Notes under the pieces: generated by a model | Seen by the model: only the letters and a program-made list of their open reading frames with translations | Told to the model about the DNA's origin: nothing | Databases searched by the model: none | Made by a program: the position numbers and the translations under genes | Shown here: positions 27,379 through 36,773 of the stretch, one piece after another | How the letters are laid out: each line of letters begins with the position of its first letter | Numbering within the stretch: the first letter of the stretch is position 1 | DNA from: Sphingomonas sp. URHD0057 | Lineage (GTDB): Bacteria > Pseudomonadota > Alphaproteobacteria > Sphingomonadales > Sphingomonadaceae | Length of the DNA stretch: 64,000 nucleotides | Direction: 5' to 3' | Assembly (NCBI RefSeq): GCF_000620665.1 | Contig: NZ_JIAU01000005.1 | Location: 1 to 64,000, forward strand

Positions 27379-27448
27379 CTTCTCGCTTCCTCACCGCGGT
27401 AGCGAAAACGGACCGCGTTTGCATTCGTCGCAATGATAGGCGGGCGGC

Positions 27449-29389
27449 ATGACTCGATTTCCGCCGATGGGTAAACTCGTGCGACTAACTCTCGCAGCCG
27501 CGGCCGTATGCAGCGGAGCCCAAGCGTCAGCGCAGAACAGGGCGGACGACAACGCCGTCACGCAGGCCGAGGACGCGTTCGGCTTCAGCGTCGGCCGGGA
27601 AACGATCGGCATTTACGGTCCCGGCAATGCGCGCGGCTTTTCACCCACCGCGGCGGGCAATGTTCGCATCGACGGGCTCTACTACGACCCGGTTTTCGGC
27701 CTGCAGGGCAGTTTGGTCGATTCGACCAGCATCAAGGTCGGCCTGTCCGCCCAAGGCTATCCGTTCGTTGCGCCGAGCGGAATCGTGGATCAGACGCTCC
27801 GTCGGCCACAATCCAGGCTTGGGGCATCGGTCATTGCCAACGCGGACGATTATGGCAGCAAGGGCATTGAAGTCGACGGCTCGCTGCCGCTGACAGGGCG
27901 CCTGGGCCTGTTCGTCGGACTGAACGCCGGGACGACCGTATTCGTCAACGGCACCGACAACTTCAGCCACGCCGAAAGCATTATCGGGCGTTGGCGCCCG
28001 ACCGACGCTATCGAAGTCACGCCGTTCTGGTCGATGTACAATGATTATGACGACGAGAGCGGGACACTCTATGTTGCTGCCGGAAGCTTCAACCCCTCGA
28101 TTGACCGGCCCCACCACGACGAGGGGCCGCGCTGGGCCGATAATCGCTTCGCTGGCACCAACGCGGGCATTTTGACGAACGTCTCATTCGGCGAGAATTG
28201 GGTCGCCCGTCTCGGTGCCTTCCGATCGAGCGTCCGTAACCGGCACGCATACACGCATTTGCTCACCAACGAGCAACTGGACGGGACGGCCGAGCGGATC
28301 CTCATCGCCGATCCGCCAAACCATAGTCACTCGCTGAGCGGTGAGCTGCGGGTCACTCACAGCATCGCGGAGGGCCCGCGGCTGCACCTCATTCACCTCA
28401 GCGCTCGACGGCGCGATGCCCGGCGGGAATTCGGCGGCTCGGATTCGGTCAGTTTTGGGATTGGGAGGGTCGGCGAAAATGTGACTGCTGCCAAACCGGC
28501 TTTTGAATTCGGAGAGCAAACTCACCAGCACGTCGAGCAGATGAGCTATGGCGTGGCTTACGACGGCCGCTGGAAAGGCGTCGGAGAAATCAGCCTGGGT
28601 GTCTCGAAAGCAAACTATCGGAAACTGACCGACATCCCGGCGGTCCGCCAAGTGAAGGCACGGTCCAATCCCTGGCTCTACAATGGCACCGCGGCGATTG
28701 TTCTATCGAAATCCGTCAACGTCTACGCCGGCTACGCGCGCGGGCTTGAGGAAAGCGGGATTGCGCCGTTCACCGCCGCCAACCGCAACGAGCCCCTGGA
28801 AACGATCCTGACTCAGCAAAGAGACGCCGGTGTCCGTATTGGCGTCAGCAAAGACCTCAATGCCGTCGTCGGCGTGTTCGATCTAACGCGGCCCTATTTC
28901 GGTTTCGACACCGTCAATGCGTTCAAAAAGATCGGCTCGGTTCGAAGCCGCGGCGCCGAATTTTCCATTTCCGGGAAGGTCACGCCCAAGCTCAACATCG
29001 TCTTTGGCGGAGTGCTCTTAAAGCCGCGGGTCGAAGCCGACTCGGACGCCTCGGGCAACATCGGCTCGAAGCCATATGGAGTTCCGACCCACACCATCAA
29101 TTTCAACGCGAATTGGCAGACGTCATTCCTGCAGGGGCTTCAGCTCGATCTCGGCGTGTCCCATCGCGGCAGACAGCCCGCGACAACCGACGACCTCGTC
29201 TATCTGCCGCCGCGGCTGAACGTGAATCTCGGGATGCATTATGGGTTCAGGCTTGCGCAGCACGCGGCAACCTTGCGGGTTCAGGTCACGAACCTGTTCG
29301 ACAATCATGACGTGGCGACCTTCGGGCCCGGAATCTTTGGTCCCAAGGCTTCGCGCCAATTGCTCGGCTATTTGACCGTCGATCTCTAA
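27449..29389 (+). CDS. TonB-dependent outer-membrane receptor
   Basis: A 646-aa receptor with a signal peptide to about residue 28 (LTLAAAAVCSGAQASAQ). A probable TonB box and plug start follow (DNAVTQAEDAFGFSVG), then the plug strands GNARGFSPTAAGNVRIDGLYYDP split by loops, and a 22-strand-type barrel ending NLFDNHDVATFG and YLTVDL. This plug type is common in sphingomonads and xanthomonads and is usually tied to iron-siderophore uptake, though the ligand is not set here. The cysteine-synthase-like gene starts 22 bases downstream. No Fur box is recognisable in the 70-base upstream gap. Confidence 0.9.
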   Translation: MTRFPPMGKLVRLTLAAAAVCSGAQASAQNRADDNAVTQAEDAFGFSVGRETIGIYGPGNARGFSPTAAGNVRIDGLYYDPVFGLQGSLVDSTSIKVGLSAQGYPFVAPSGIVDQTLRRPQSRLGASVIANADDYGSKGIEVDGSLPLTGRLGLFVGLNAGTTVFVNGTDNFSHAESIIGRWRPTDAIEVTPFWSMYNDYDDESGTLYVAAGSFNPSIDRPHHDEGPRWADNRFAGTNAGILTNVSFGENWVARLGAFRSSVRNRHAYTHLLTNEQLDGTAERILIADPPNHSHSLSGELRVTHSIAEGPRLHLIHLSARRRDARREFGGSDSVSFGIGRVGENVTAAKPAFEFGEQTHQHVEQMSYGVAYDGRWKGVGEISLGVSKANYRKLTDIPAVRQVKARSNPWLYNGTAAIVLSKSVNVYAGYARGLEESGIAPFTAANRNEPLETILTQQRDAGVRIGVSKDLNAVVGVFDLTRPYFGFDTVNAFKKIGSVRSRGAEFSISGKVTPKLNIVFGGVLLKPRVEADSDASGNIGSKPYGVPTHTINFNANWQTSFLQGLQLDLGVSHRGRQPATTDDLVYLPPRLNVNLGMHYGFRLAQHAATLRVQVTNLFDNHDVATFGPGIFGPKASRQLLGYLTVDL

Positions 29390-29411
29390 TCACTGTGGAA
29401 AACGGCTTCTA

Positions 29412-30383
29412 GTGACCCGCTCTCTCAACCACAGCATTCTCGATACGATCGGCAACACGCCCCTCGTCCAACTTCGACGCGTGGTGCCCAAAGACTGCGC
29501 CCGAATCCTGGTCAAGGTCGAAGGCCGTAATCCAACCGGCAGCATGAAAGACCGAATGGCACAGGCGATGATCGAGGCCGCGGAGCGCGACGGTAGACTC
29601 AAGCGTGGCGATACTGTCGTCGAATATACCGGCGGCAGCACCGGCGCCTCACTGGCGTTGATCTGCGCGGCTAAGGGTTATCGACTGCGCCTGTTCAGTT
29701 CCGACGCCTTCAGCGAGGAGAAGCTGGTGCAAATGGCGGCCTTCGGCGCCGACCTGACCATCATCCGTAGCGAAGAGGGCCGGATAACCAAATCTCTGAT
29801 CGAAAGCATGATCGCCGCCGCCAAAGAGGCAAGCGGAGAGCCGGCCACATTCTGGACGGACCAGCTGAACAATGTGGACATGATTGCGGGCTATCGTCCG
29901 ATGGGCCAGGAAATATGGAACCAAGCGAAGGGCCGGGTGGACGCGTTCGTTCAAGCGATCGGCACCAGCGCTTCGCTACAAGGTGTCGCAGCCGTGTTGC
30001 GGCAGAACAATCCGAATGTCCGGACCATCGCCGTCGAACCGAGCGAGTCTGCTGTCCTTTCGGGAGGGCCCACCGGCGCCCACAAAATCGACGGAATCGG
30101 CATCGGATATATCCCGCCACTGTGGGATCCCGACATTGTCGACGAAGTGATCTCCGTCTCGACAGCCGACGCGAATGCGATGGCGCTCCGCCTGACTGAG
30201 GAGGAGGGGTTGTTTGCCGGTACCTCATCCGGGGCAAACGTTGTGGCGGCTATCCGTGTCGGCCGGCGACTTGGACCCGATAGGACCGTGACCACCCTGC
30301 TGGTCGATTCAGGCCTCAAATATCTTGCGACCTATGGAAGAATGTTGGCGGCGCGGATCTCGCGCCACCCCAACGAATGCTAG
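29412..30383 (+). CDS. Cysteine synthase family PLP enzyme
   Basis: A 323-aa fold-type II PLP enzyme starting at GTG 29412. The Schiff-base Lys46 lies in NPTGSMKDRM, the phosphate loop is GIGIGYIPP, and TGGSTGASLA binds the substrate carboxylate. The DTIGNTPLVQLRRV start is typical of CysK/CysM and cystathionine beta-synthase. Position just after a TonB receptor is unusual for housekeeping cysK. It may make cysteine from O-acetylserine or phosphoserine, or act in an amino-acid step such as diaminopropionate synthesis; the sequence alone does not decide. Confidence 0.87.
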   Translation: MTRSLNHSILDTIGNTPLVQLRRVVPKDCARILVKVEGRNPTGSMKDRMAQAMIEAAERDGRLKRGDTVVEYTGGSTGASLALICAAKGYRLRLFSSDAFSEEKLVQMAAFGADLTIIRSEEGRITKSLIESMIAAAKEASGEPATFWTDQLNNVDMIAGYRPMGQEIWNQAKGRVDAFVQAIGTSASLQGVAAVLRQNNPNVRTIAVEPSESAVLSGGPTGAHKIDGIGIGYIPPLWDPDIVDEVISVSTADANAMALRLTEEEGLFAGTSSGANVVAAIRVGRRLGPDRTVTTLLVDSGLKYLATYGRMLAARISRHPNEC

Positions 30384-30688
30384 TCCGCATCCACCGTCCC
30401 GAGCACCGTCGGCGCGCCGCCCGAGCTAATCGAAGCGGCGTGAGCAAGAGCCTCCTGCCCGCCCGCCGATTGAGCGCAGCGTTGCAGCGTGTCGATGTCC
30501 GGGAAGGTTACGTCGCTGAGGAAGTGGAACGGCGGCGTTTCGCCCGGACCGATAATCTTGCGGCTGGCAACGGCGGTCGCGCCGGTCAGCCGCGGCCCGG
30601 CAAAGGGCAGATGCTCGTCGCGATACGCTTTCGCGAAATCCGCAGCGTCGGTTGGTTGCGGATAAAGAATGAGCAGATGTGCAGCCAT
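30380..30688 (-). CDS. EthD family protein
   Basis: A 102-aa dimeric alpha/beta-barrel-type protein with the EthD pattern: LLILYPQPTDAADFAKAYRDEHLPFAGPRL, then FHFLSDVTFPDIDTLQRC and AHAASISSGGAPTV. EthD proteins accompany cytochrome P450 or other catabolic enzymes, or act as small ligand-binding or oxygenase-like proteins. ATG at 30688 follows GGAGGAGA. It lies 30 bases downstream of the HxlR regulator on the same strand, so the regulator probably controls it. Confidence 0.86.
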   Translation of the reverse strand: MAAHLLILYPQPTDAADFAKAYRDEHLPFAGPRLTGATAVASRKIIGPGETPPFHFLSDVTFPDIDTLQRCAQSAGGQEALAHAASISSGGAPTVLGTVDAD

Positions 30689-30718
30689 GATTGATCTCCT
30701 CCCATTGGCGAAGGAGCA

Positions 30719-31420
30719 TTACGCCGGCTTGACCAGCTTCAGCGGTACGGAATCCTGACCCGCGGCAGGCTCCACATTGGCAAACATGTATCGGTCGAAC
30801 CAGCTCGGGAACGCATGGACGAGAGGTCGCGGACCCTCGAGCCGCAATCCACTGCGCTGCGCCTCGCGAAATCCCAAATCGCCGCGCCACCACGCCACAA
30901 GGACTGCGAGGGGGCCGCCGAGGCTGATCAGTTCCGGATAACCCGGATTGTGGTGGCACAACGACGCTTCCGTCTGGCGAAGCAGGAGATAGCTGGGGCG
31001 ATGGCCGTCGAACTCCAAGCGAACCACCAGCGGTTCGTTCGGGAGCGCAGCGAAATTCACCCTCCGCCGCATGTCGATCAGAAGCGGCTCGAGATCGAGG
31101 TCCTCGGCATGCGCCTGGCGCGGCAGCCATCGCTGACCCCAGAGGCCGAGCTCCTCGATTATCCCCAACAGCTCCATGCCCGCCGAGGTCAGTACATATT
31201 CCGGCCCACTTGAGCCCTCGGTTCGGGCAATCGCGCCGACGTGGGCGAGCATCTGAAGGCGTTCGGAGAGCATCGTCCGGCTGATCCGCGGAACTCCGCG
31301 CCGAATATCGTTGAATCGCTCGCTGCCGCACAGCAGCTCGCGGATGATCAGCAGAGTCCAGCGCCCGCCGAGGATATCGAGCGAGCGAGCCACCGCGCAG
31401 AACTGACCGGCGCCCGACAT
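30719..31420 (-). CDS. HxlR family winged-helix transcriptional regulator
   Basis: A 233-aa regulator. Residues about 8-95 form the HxlR winged helix (FCAVARSLDILGGRWTLLII, CGSERFNDIRRGVPRISRTM and SERLQMLAHVGAI, then the EYVLTSAG wing). The C-terminal half (about 110-230) is an extra sterol-carrier-like or ligand-binding domain seen in a subset of this family. It likely senses a small organic compound and regulates the adjacent EthD gene, with which it forms an operon; the effector is unknown. Confidence 0.9.
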   Translation of the reverse strand: MSGAGQFCAVARSLDILGGRWTLLIIRELLCGSERFNDIRRGVPRISRTMLSERLQMLAHVGAIARTEGSSGPEYVLTSAGMELLGIIEELGLWGQRWLPRQAHAEDLDLEPLLIDMRRRVNFAALPNEPLVVRLEFDGHRPSYLLLRQTEASLCHHNPGYPELISLGGPLAVLVAWWRGDLGFREAQRSGLRLEGPRPLVHAFPSWFDRYMFANVEPAAGQDSVPLKLVKPA

Positions 31421-31472
31421 CGGACCAAGCTAGTCCTAATGCCGGCTGGCCGGGAGTCCAGAAAATGGACCG

Positions 31473-32894
31473 TCAGGCGGCGGTGCCTCCCACGGTCAAC
31501 CCGTCGACCAGCAACGTCGGCTGGCCAACGCCCGCGGGCACGCTCTGCCCGCCCTTGCCGCAGACGCCGATGCCCTCGTCGAGGGCGAGGTCGTTGCCGA
31601 TGCCTGTGACCCGGGTCAGGACGGTCGGGCCGTCGCCGATCAGCGTCGCGCCCTTGATCGGTTCGGCGATCTTGCCGCCGCGGATGCGGTAGGCTTCGGT
31701 ACAGGAGAAGACGAACTTGCCGCTGGTGATGTCGACCTGCCCGCCGCCGAAGCTCTTGGCGAAAATGCCGTCCTTGACGCGACTGACGAGGTCGTCCGGA
31801 TCGTCCTTGCCGGCGAGCATGAAAGTGTTGGTCATGCGCGGCATCGGCGCATGGGCGAAGCTCTCGCGCCGGCCGTTGCCGGTCGGCTCCATGCCCATCA
31901 GGCGCGCGTTGAGCCGGTCCTGCAGATAGCCCTTGAGAATGCCGTCCTCGATCAGTGTGGTGCGGCGCGTCGGCGTCCCTTCGTCGTCGATCGTCAGCGA
32001 CCCGCGGCGCAGGTCCATCGCGCCGTCGTCGACGACGGTCACCCCCGGCGCCGCGACCCGCTCGCCGAGCCGCCCCGAGAAAGCGGAAGTGCCCTTGCGG
32101 TTGAAGTCGCCCTCAAGCCCGTGGCCGATCGCTTCGTGAAGGAGCACCCCGGGCCAACCGGGGCCGAGCACCACCGGCATCTCGCCCGCCGGCGCCGCGA
32201 CCGATTCAAGGTTGGTCAGTGCCTGGCCGAGCGCGATGTCGATTGCCCGGTTCCACTCGGCATCCTCGAACAACCGGCCGTAAAGATAGCGCCCGCCCAG
32301 CCCGAAATAGCCGCTCTCGCGGCGGCCGTTCTGCTCGGCGACGATACTGATTCCGAGCCGCACCAGCGGGCGCACGTCCGAGGCGATGAAGCCGCCCGCG
32401 CGGACGATGTCGATCACGCTCCAGTTGGCGGCGAGCGTGACGCTGACCTGGCAGATGCGCGGGTCGCGGGCACGCGCCGCCGCGTCGATTTTCTCGCACA
32501 AAGCAACCTTCTTGGCGAAGGGAACGAGGGCAAGCGGATCTTCGGCGCCGTACATCGCCTGGTTGGTGCGCGCGGGCGGCAGCGCGGCCTCGGCCTTGCG
32601 CGGGTCGAGCAGCTTCAGAGTCGACGCGGCGCGTTCGATCGCCGCCTCGCTGATCTCGTTGGCATGGGCGAAGGCGGTGGTCTCGCCGGTCACGCCCCTG
32701 AGGCCGAAACCCGAGGACGTGTGATAGTCGGCCGTCTTTAGCCGCCCGTCGTCGAACCCGAACGCCTCGCTCGCGCTGTACTGGAGGTAGAGCTCGCCGT
32801 CGTCGCACGGCGAAAGATGCTTGTTCGCAAGCGCTCGCGCGCCATCCGGATCGAGGCTGCGGTAGAGAAAGCGGCGCGGATCGGGCGTGGTCAT
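31473..32894 (-). CDS. tldD: Metalloprotease TldD
   Basis: A 473-aa TldD subunit of the TldD/TldE zinc protease, which trims peptides such as microcin or antitoxin precursors. The zinc motif [11 protein letters not shown] lies at residues 253-263, with the C-terminal [14 protein letters not shown] and [18 protein letters not shown] blocks typical of TldD rather than TldE. ATG at 32894 overlaps the stop of the zinc-finger gene upstream by four bases. No tldE (pmbA) lies in the window. A longer frame to 32954 is rejected as it runs into the neighbour. Confidence 0.95.
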   Translation of the reverse strand: MTTPDPRRFLYRSLDPDGARALANKHLSPCDDGELYLQYSASEAFGFDDGRLKTADYHTSSGFGLRGVTGETTAFAHANEISEAAIERAASTLKLLDPRKAEAALPPARTNQAMYGAEDPLALVPFAKKVALCEKIDAAARARDPRICQVSVTLAANWSVIDIVRAGGFIASDVRPLVRLGISIVAEQNGRRESGYFGLGGRYLYGRLFEDAEWNRAIDIALGQALTNLESVAAPAGEMPVVLGPGWPGVLLHEAIGHGLEGDFNRKGTSAFSGRLGERVAAPGVTVVDDGAMDLRRGSLTIDDEGTPTRRTTLIEDGILKGYLQDRLNARLMGMEPTGNGRRESFAHAPMPRMTNTFMLAGKDDPDDLVSRVKDGIFAKSFGGGQVDITSGKFVFSCTEAYRIRGGKIAEPIKGATLIGDGPTVLTRVTGIGNDLALDEGIGVCGKGGQSVPAGVGQPTLLVDGLTVGGTAA

Positions 32895-33091
32895 GCCGCC
32901 TGGCTGTCCGCCGGTCCCCCGATGAGCACGAAACGCCGGTCGCAATAGCCGCACTCGACGAAGCCGGTGTCGGGCTCAATCCGGAGATAGACGCGCGGGT
33001 GGCCAAGCGCCGGCTCGACTTCGCCCGAACCGTCGCAGGCGACGGCGGTGCTGGTGACGCGGTAGATCTCGGGCGGCGGTGGGGCTGGCAT
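32891..33091 (-). CDS. Zinc-finger domain protein (NDUFS6/zf-CHCC type)
   Basis: A 66-aa protein with the CHCC zinc pattern C19-x11-H31-x15-C47-x2-C50 and the core [19 protein letters not shown], as in bacterial relatives of the complex I subunit NDUFS6. In alphaproteobacteria such proteins are usually free-standing and linked to complex I assembly by homology. It overlaps tldD by four bases, so both are probably co-translated. Confidence 0.9.
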   Translation of the reverse strand: MPAPPPPEIYRVTSTAVACDGSGEVEPALGHPRVYLRIEPDTGFVECGYCDRRFVLIGGPADSQAA

Positions 33092-33159
33092 GAGTCGGAG
33101 GTAGCAACCGCCCCGCCCCGCTTCAACCGCTCGGCTTGTCGCATCGGAGCGCCGCTCTT

Positions 33160-34104
33160 ATGCCCGTCGCCCAAATGACCGACGCCGCCATCCGCATCGA
33201 ATCGCTATGCAAGACCTACGCCGGCGGCAAGCAGGCGCTGAACGACGTCAGCTTCGACGTCCCGCGCGGGCAGATTTTCGGGCTGCTCGGCCCGAATGGC
33301 GCGGGCAAGTCGACGCTGATCAACATCCTCGCCGGACTGGTCGTGAAGACCAGCGGAACTGTGAACATCTGGGGCTTCGACATCGACGAGCACCCGCGCA
33401 ACGCCAAGCGCTCGATCGGCGTCGTCCCGCAGGAGATCATCTTCGATCCCTTCTTCACGCCGCGCGAGACGCTGGAGATCCAGGCGGGGCTGTACGGAAT
33501 CCCGCCCACCGAGCGGCAGAGCGACGGGCTGCTCGCAGCGATGCATTTGACCGACAAGGCGAATGCCTATGCCCGCACTTTGTCGGGCGGGATGAAGCGC
33601 CGCCTGCTGGTCGCCAAGGCAATGGTCCATTCGCCCCCGATCCTCGTCCTCGACGAGCCGACCGCGGGCGTCGACGTCGAGCTTCGCCGCCAGCTGTGGG
33701 ATTATGTGCGCCAGCTTCACGCCCAGGGCGTCACGATCGTCCTCACGACGCATTACCTCGAGGAGGCCGAGGAGCTTTGCGACCGCATCGCCATCATCCA
33801 TCACGGCCGGGTGATCGCCAACGAGCCGACGCGCGAGCTGGTTGCCAAGGCGCAGGAAAAGGCCGTCGTCGTCACCTTCGACAAGGACATCGCCGAGGTG
33901 CCGGTCAATTCCGCCTTCGAGGGCATTTCGCTGATCGACGAGCGGACGCTCGAGATCACCTTCCGCAAGGACAAGGTCAACGCCGGACAGGTGCTTGCGT
34001 CGCTGACCGCGAAAGGGCTCGCGATCGTCGACGTCTCGACCCGCGATCCCGATCTCGAGGACGTGTTCCTGAGTCTGGTGTCGGCCGAGCAAGAGGCGGC
34101 ATGA
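33160..34104 (+). CDS. ABC transporter ATP-binding protein (drug/lipid type)
   Basis: A 314-aa single ATPase domain with Walker A GPNGAGKST near residue 44, signature LSGGMKRRLLVAKAM near 141, Walker B ILVLDEPTAGVD and the switch His in TTHYLEEAEELC. A C-terminal region of about 80 residues (VNSAFEGISLID, ending DLEDVFLSLV) is typical of YadG/DrrA-type ATPases that pair with ABC-2 permeases. No permease gene follows: nadB starts within the last four bases. ATG at 33160 or 33175 is the start. The partner must be encoded elsewhere. Confidence 0.9.
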   Translation: MPVAQMTDAAIRIESLCKTYAGGKQALNDVSFDVPRGQIFGLLGPNGAGKSTLINILAGLVVKTSGTVNIWGFDIDEHPRNAKRSIGVVPQEIIFDPFFTPRETLEIQAGLYGIPPTERQSDGLLAAMHLTDKANAYARTLSGGMKRRLLVAKAMVHSPPILVLDEPTAGVDVELRRQLWDYVRQLHAQGVTIVLTTHYLEEAEELCDRIAIIHHGRVIANEPTRELVAKAQEKAVVVTFDKDIAEVPVNSAFEGISLIDERTLEITFRKDKVNAGQVLASLTAKGLAIVDVSTRDPDLEDVFLSLVSAEQEAA

Positions 34105-35693
34105 AGCCGACCGCCGACGTCCTCATCGTCGGCTCGGGCGCGGCCGGGCTGACCGCGGCGCTCAACCTCGCCGAGACGCACAAGGTGGCGGTGATCGCCA
34201 AGGGGGCGCTCGGCGACAGCGCCAGCGCCCGCGCGCAGGGCGGGATCGCCGCGGTGCTGGAGGAAGGCGACAGCTTCGAAGCGCACGTCAACGACACGAT
34301 GATCGCCGGCGCCGGCCTCAACGACATTAAGGTCGTCGAGCATGTCGTCGAGGCGGCGCCGCGGGCGATCCGGCACCTGATCGAACTGGGCGTGGCCTTC
34401 GCGTCCGAGAATGGCGCGCTGCACCTGACCCGCGAAGGCGGGCACAGCCACCGCCGCATCGTCCACGTCGCCGACGCCACCGGCTGGGCGATCAGCCAGG
34501 CGCTCGAGGGCGCGGCCGCCCGCCATCCCAACATCACGCTGGTCCCCGACATGGTGGCGATCGACCTGATCACCGGCCGCCATGCCACGGATTTCTCGAC
34601 CAGCGGCGCGGTCCACGGCCTCTACGCCTGGAGCCGCAAGAAGAAGCGGGTCGAAACGCTGACCGCGCGCGCGACCATCCTCGCCACCGGCGGCGCCGGC
34701 CGCGCCTATCTCTATTCGACCGCGCCGCGCGGCGCGACCGGGGACGGCATCGCAATGGCGTGGCGCGCCGGATGCCGCATCTCCAACATGGAGTTCATGC
34801 AGTTCCACCCGACCTGCCTCTACAATCTCGAGGTCAAGAACTTCCTGATCACCGAGGCGGTGCGCGGCGAGGGCGGACAGCTCAAGCTGCCGCCCGGCGT
34901 CAAGGGCGCGGGCAAAAGGTTCATGCCGCAGTTCGACGAGCGCGCCGAGCTCGCGCCGCGCGACATCGTCGCCCGCGCCATCGACCATGAGATCAAGCGC
35001 CTCGGCCTCGACTACGTCCACCTCGACATTTCGCACCGCGAGCCCGAGTTCGTGAAGGCGCACTTCCCGACCATCTACGAGAAGCTGCTCGGCCTCGGCA
35101 TCGACATCACCGCCGAGCCGATCCCGGTCGTCCCGGCGCAGCATTATACCTGCGGCGGCGTGGTGGTGGACCTCGACGGGCGCACCGACGCGCCTGGCCT
35201 CTATGCCGCAGGCGAAGTGACCCAATCGGGGCTTCACGGCGCCAATCGCCTGGCCTCCAACAGCCTGCTCGAATGCCTGGTGTTCGGCGAAGCGGCGGCC
35301 ACGCACATCGCGGCCAACTGGGACGAACTGCCCGACGTGCCCGCAATCCGCGGCTGGGACGAAAGCCGGGTCACCGACAGCGACGAGGAAGTCGTCATCA
35401 CCCAGACCTGGGGCGAGATACGGCGGATGATGTGGAACTATGTGGGGATCGTCCGCACCACCAAGCGGTTGGAGCGCGCCAAGCACCGCATCGACATGCT
35501 GCGGCAGGAAGTGAAGGACTATTACGCCCACTTCCGCGTCACCCCCGACCTGATCGAGCTCAGGAACCTGGTCGAAGTCGCCGACCTCATCGTCCGCAGC
35601 GCGCTAAGCCGCCACGAAAGCCGCGGGCTTCACTACACGCTCGATTATCCCGAGACGCTGAAGGAGGCGAAAGACACGGTCCTCGTGCCGTAG
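34101..35693 (+). CDS. nadB: L-aspartate oxidase NadB
   Basis: A 530-aa FAD enzyme that oxidises L-aspartate to iminoaspartate in de novo NAD synthesis. The N-terminal FAD motif VLIVGSGAAGLTAAL is followed by the active-site blocks SARAQGGIAAV, EGGHSHRRIVHV, FMQFHPTCLY, EAVRGEGG and YTCGGVVVDLDGRT. The C-terminal helical domain ends LHYTLDYPE. ATG at 34101 overlaps the ABC ATPase stop. nadA and nadC are not in the window. A much longer upstream frame in the same phase lies inside the ABC gene and is a shadow. Confidence 0.96.
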   Translation: MKPTADVLIVGSGAAGLTAALNLAETHKVAVIAKGALGDSASARAQGGIAAVLEEGDSFEAHVNDTMIAGAGLNDIKVVEHVVEAAPRAIRHLIELGVAFASENGALHLTREGGHSHRRIVHVADATGWAISQALEGAAARHPNITLVPDMVAIDLITGRHATDFSTSGAVHGLYAWSRKKKRVETLTARATILATGGAGRAYLYSTAPRGATGDGIAMAWRAGCRISNMEFMQFHPTCLYNLEVKNFLITEAVRGEGGQLKLPPGVKGAGKRFMPQFDERAELAPRDIVARAIDHEIKRLGLDYVHLDISHREPEFVKAHFPTIYEKLLGLGIDITAEPIPVVPAQHYTCGGVVVDLDGRTDAPGLYAAGEVTQSGLHGANRLASNSLLECLVFGEAAATHIAANWDELPDVPAIRGWDESRVTDSDEEVVITQTWGEIRRMMWNYVGIVRTTKRLERAKHRIDMLRQEVKDYYAHFRVTPDLIELRNLVEVADLIVRSALSRHESRGLHYTLDYPETLKEAKDTVLVP

Positions 35694-35861
35694 GAATTCG
35701 CGAAACCGAAACATCGGCGAGGTCGTGCCGGCAGCGGGGGCGGGGGGTGAGTCAACTTCGTCAACTTCGGGCGCGAATCGGATGTGTTCATCGGCGAGCT
35801 TGGATCACAAAGCGGGTGCTGTAGGACAGGATAATCGCCGCGCAACGAAAAGGAGGGACCG

Positions 35862-36257
35862 ATGCCCGTTGAACTCAAGATCCTGGCGCTGGGTGCGCTG
35901 CTGCTGTTCGTGCACATCTTCACCGCGACGCGGTTCAAGACCGCACAATATGGTCGCAAGTGGAACGTCGGCGCGCGCGACGAGGCGCTGGCCGAGCCGA
36001 GCCCGGTGACCGGCCGGACGATACGCGCGCAGGCCAATTTCCAGGAGACGTTTCCGATCGCGATCGTCGCGCTACTCGGCGTGGTCATCGCCGGGCGGAC
36101 CAGTCCGATGACCGCGCTCGGCGGCTGGATCTGGCTCGGCGCGCGGGTGGTGTACCTGCCGCTTTACGCGGTCGGCGTGCCGGTGATCCGCACGGTGGTG
36201 TGGACGATCAGCGCGATCGGGCTGGTGATGGTGATCTATCCGCTACTTGCGGGTTGA
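35862..36257 (+). CDS. MAPEG family membrane protein
   Basis: A 131-aa four-helix membrane protein with MAPEG features: LGALLLFVHIFTATRFK in helix 1, the conserved RAQANFQETFPIAIVAL block with the glutathione-site type R-x-x-x-N-x-x-E, and WLGARVVYLPLYAVGVP. Bacterial MAPEG proteins may conjugate or reduce lipophilic compounds with glutathione. ATG at 35862 has a near-perfect AAAAGGAGGG ribosome site. Confidence 0.9.
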   Translation: MPVELKILALGALLLFVHIFTATRFKTAQYGRKWNVGARDEALAEPSPVTGRTIRAQANFQETFPIAIVALLGVVIAGRTSPMTALGGWIWLGARVVYLPLYAVGVPVIRTVVWTISAIGLVMVIYPLLAG

Positions 36258-36261
36258 ATGC

Positions 36262-36645
36262 TCATCGAACCAGGGGCGGCCAGCCTTCCTGTCTCTCCCG
36301 GCGAGTAGGAATAGCTATACTATCGACGGTTCTCCGTTCTTCACCACGCGTGATGACCACGAAGTAGCGTCTATGACGAGGATCGAAGAAGGCAAACTGG
36401 CAGTAAGCAAGTCCCGTTCCCGAGCAATTTAGCGCTTCAGGATATCGCTTGCATGACGCCGGGTCGTCTGGGCACGGCTCGAACAGGGCCCCTCGTTGAA
36501 AGTGGACAGGCCGGTAGCCGTCCCGCAGAAGCCTAACACGAGCCTCATGATACGGCTTGCCCTTCAAACCGCTTAGGCCGGCGGCGCTCACAGGGGCGGC
36601 CAGGGCGCACAGCATGATTGTTGAAGTGATACGCTTACTCAGCAT
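36262..36645 (-). CDS. Hypothetical exported protein with conserved-type Cys pattern
   Basis: A 127-aa protein starting with a signal peptide (ITSTIMLCALAAPVSAAG). The body has GKPYHEARVRLLRDGYRPV near the N-terminus and five cysteines, including CPDDPASCKRYPE and LNCSGTGLAYCQFAF, followed by YFVVITRGEE. The GYRPV-x(n)-CKRYPE-x(n)-C-TG layout recurs in uncharacterised periplasmic proteins, and disulfides are likely. It is convergent with the MAPEG gene and less GC-rich than its neighbours, so it may be acquired. Confidence 0.68.
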   Translation of the reverse strand: MLSKRITSTIMLCALAAPVSAAGLSGLKGKPYHEARVRLLRDGYRPVHFQRGALFEPCPDDPASCKRYPEALNCSGTGLAYCQFAFFDPRHRRYFVVITRGEERRTVDSIAIPTRRERQEGWPPLVR

Positions 36646-36773
36646 GAAGACCTCGCTTGCAACCAGAAGGTAACTGATGATTGAATCTCTGCAACTGCTC
36701 GAAAGCAGTCGCCTCGCTCCCTACCTTCCGTTCAGCTTCCTTCCCGCCGCCACCCTGCTAAACCGCCGCCTTC

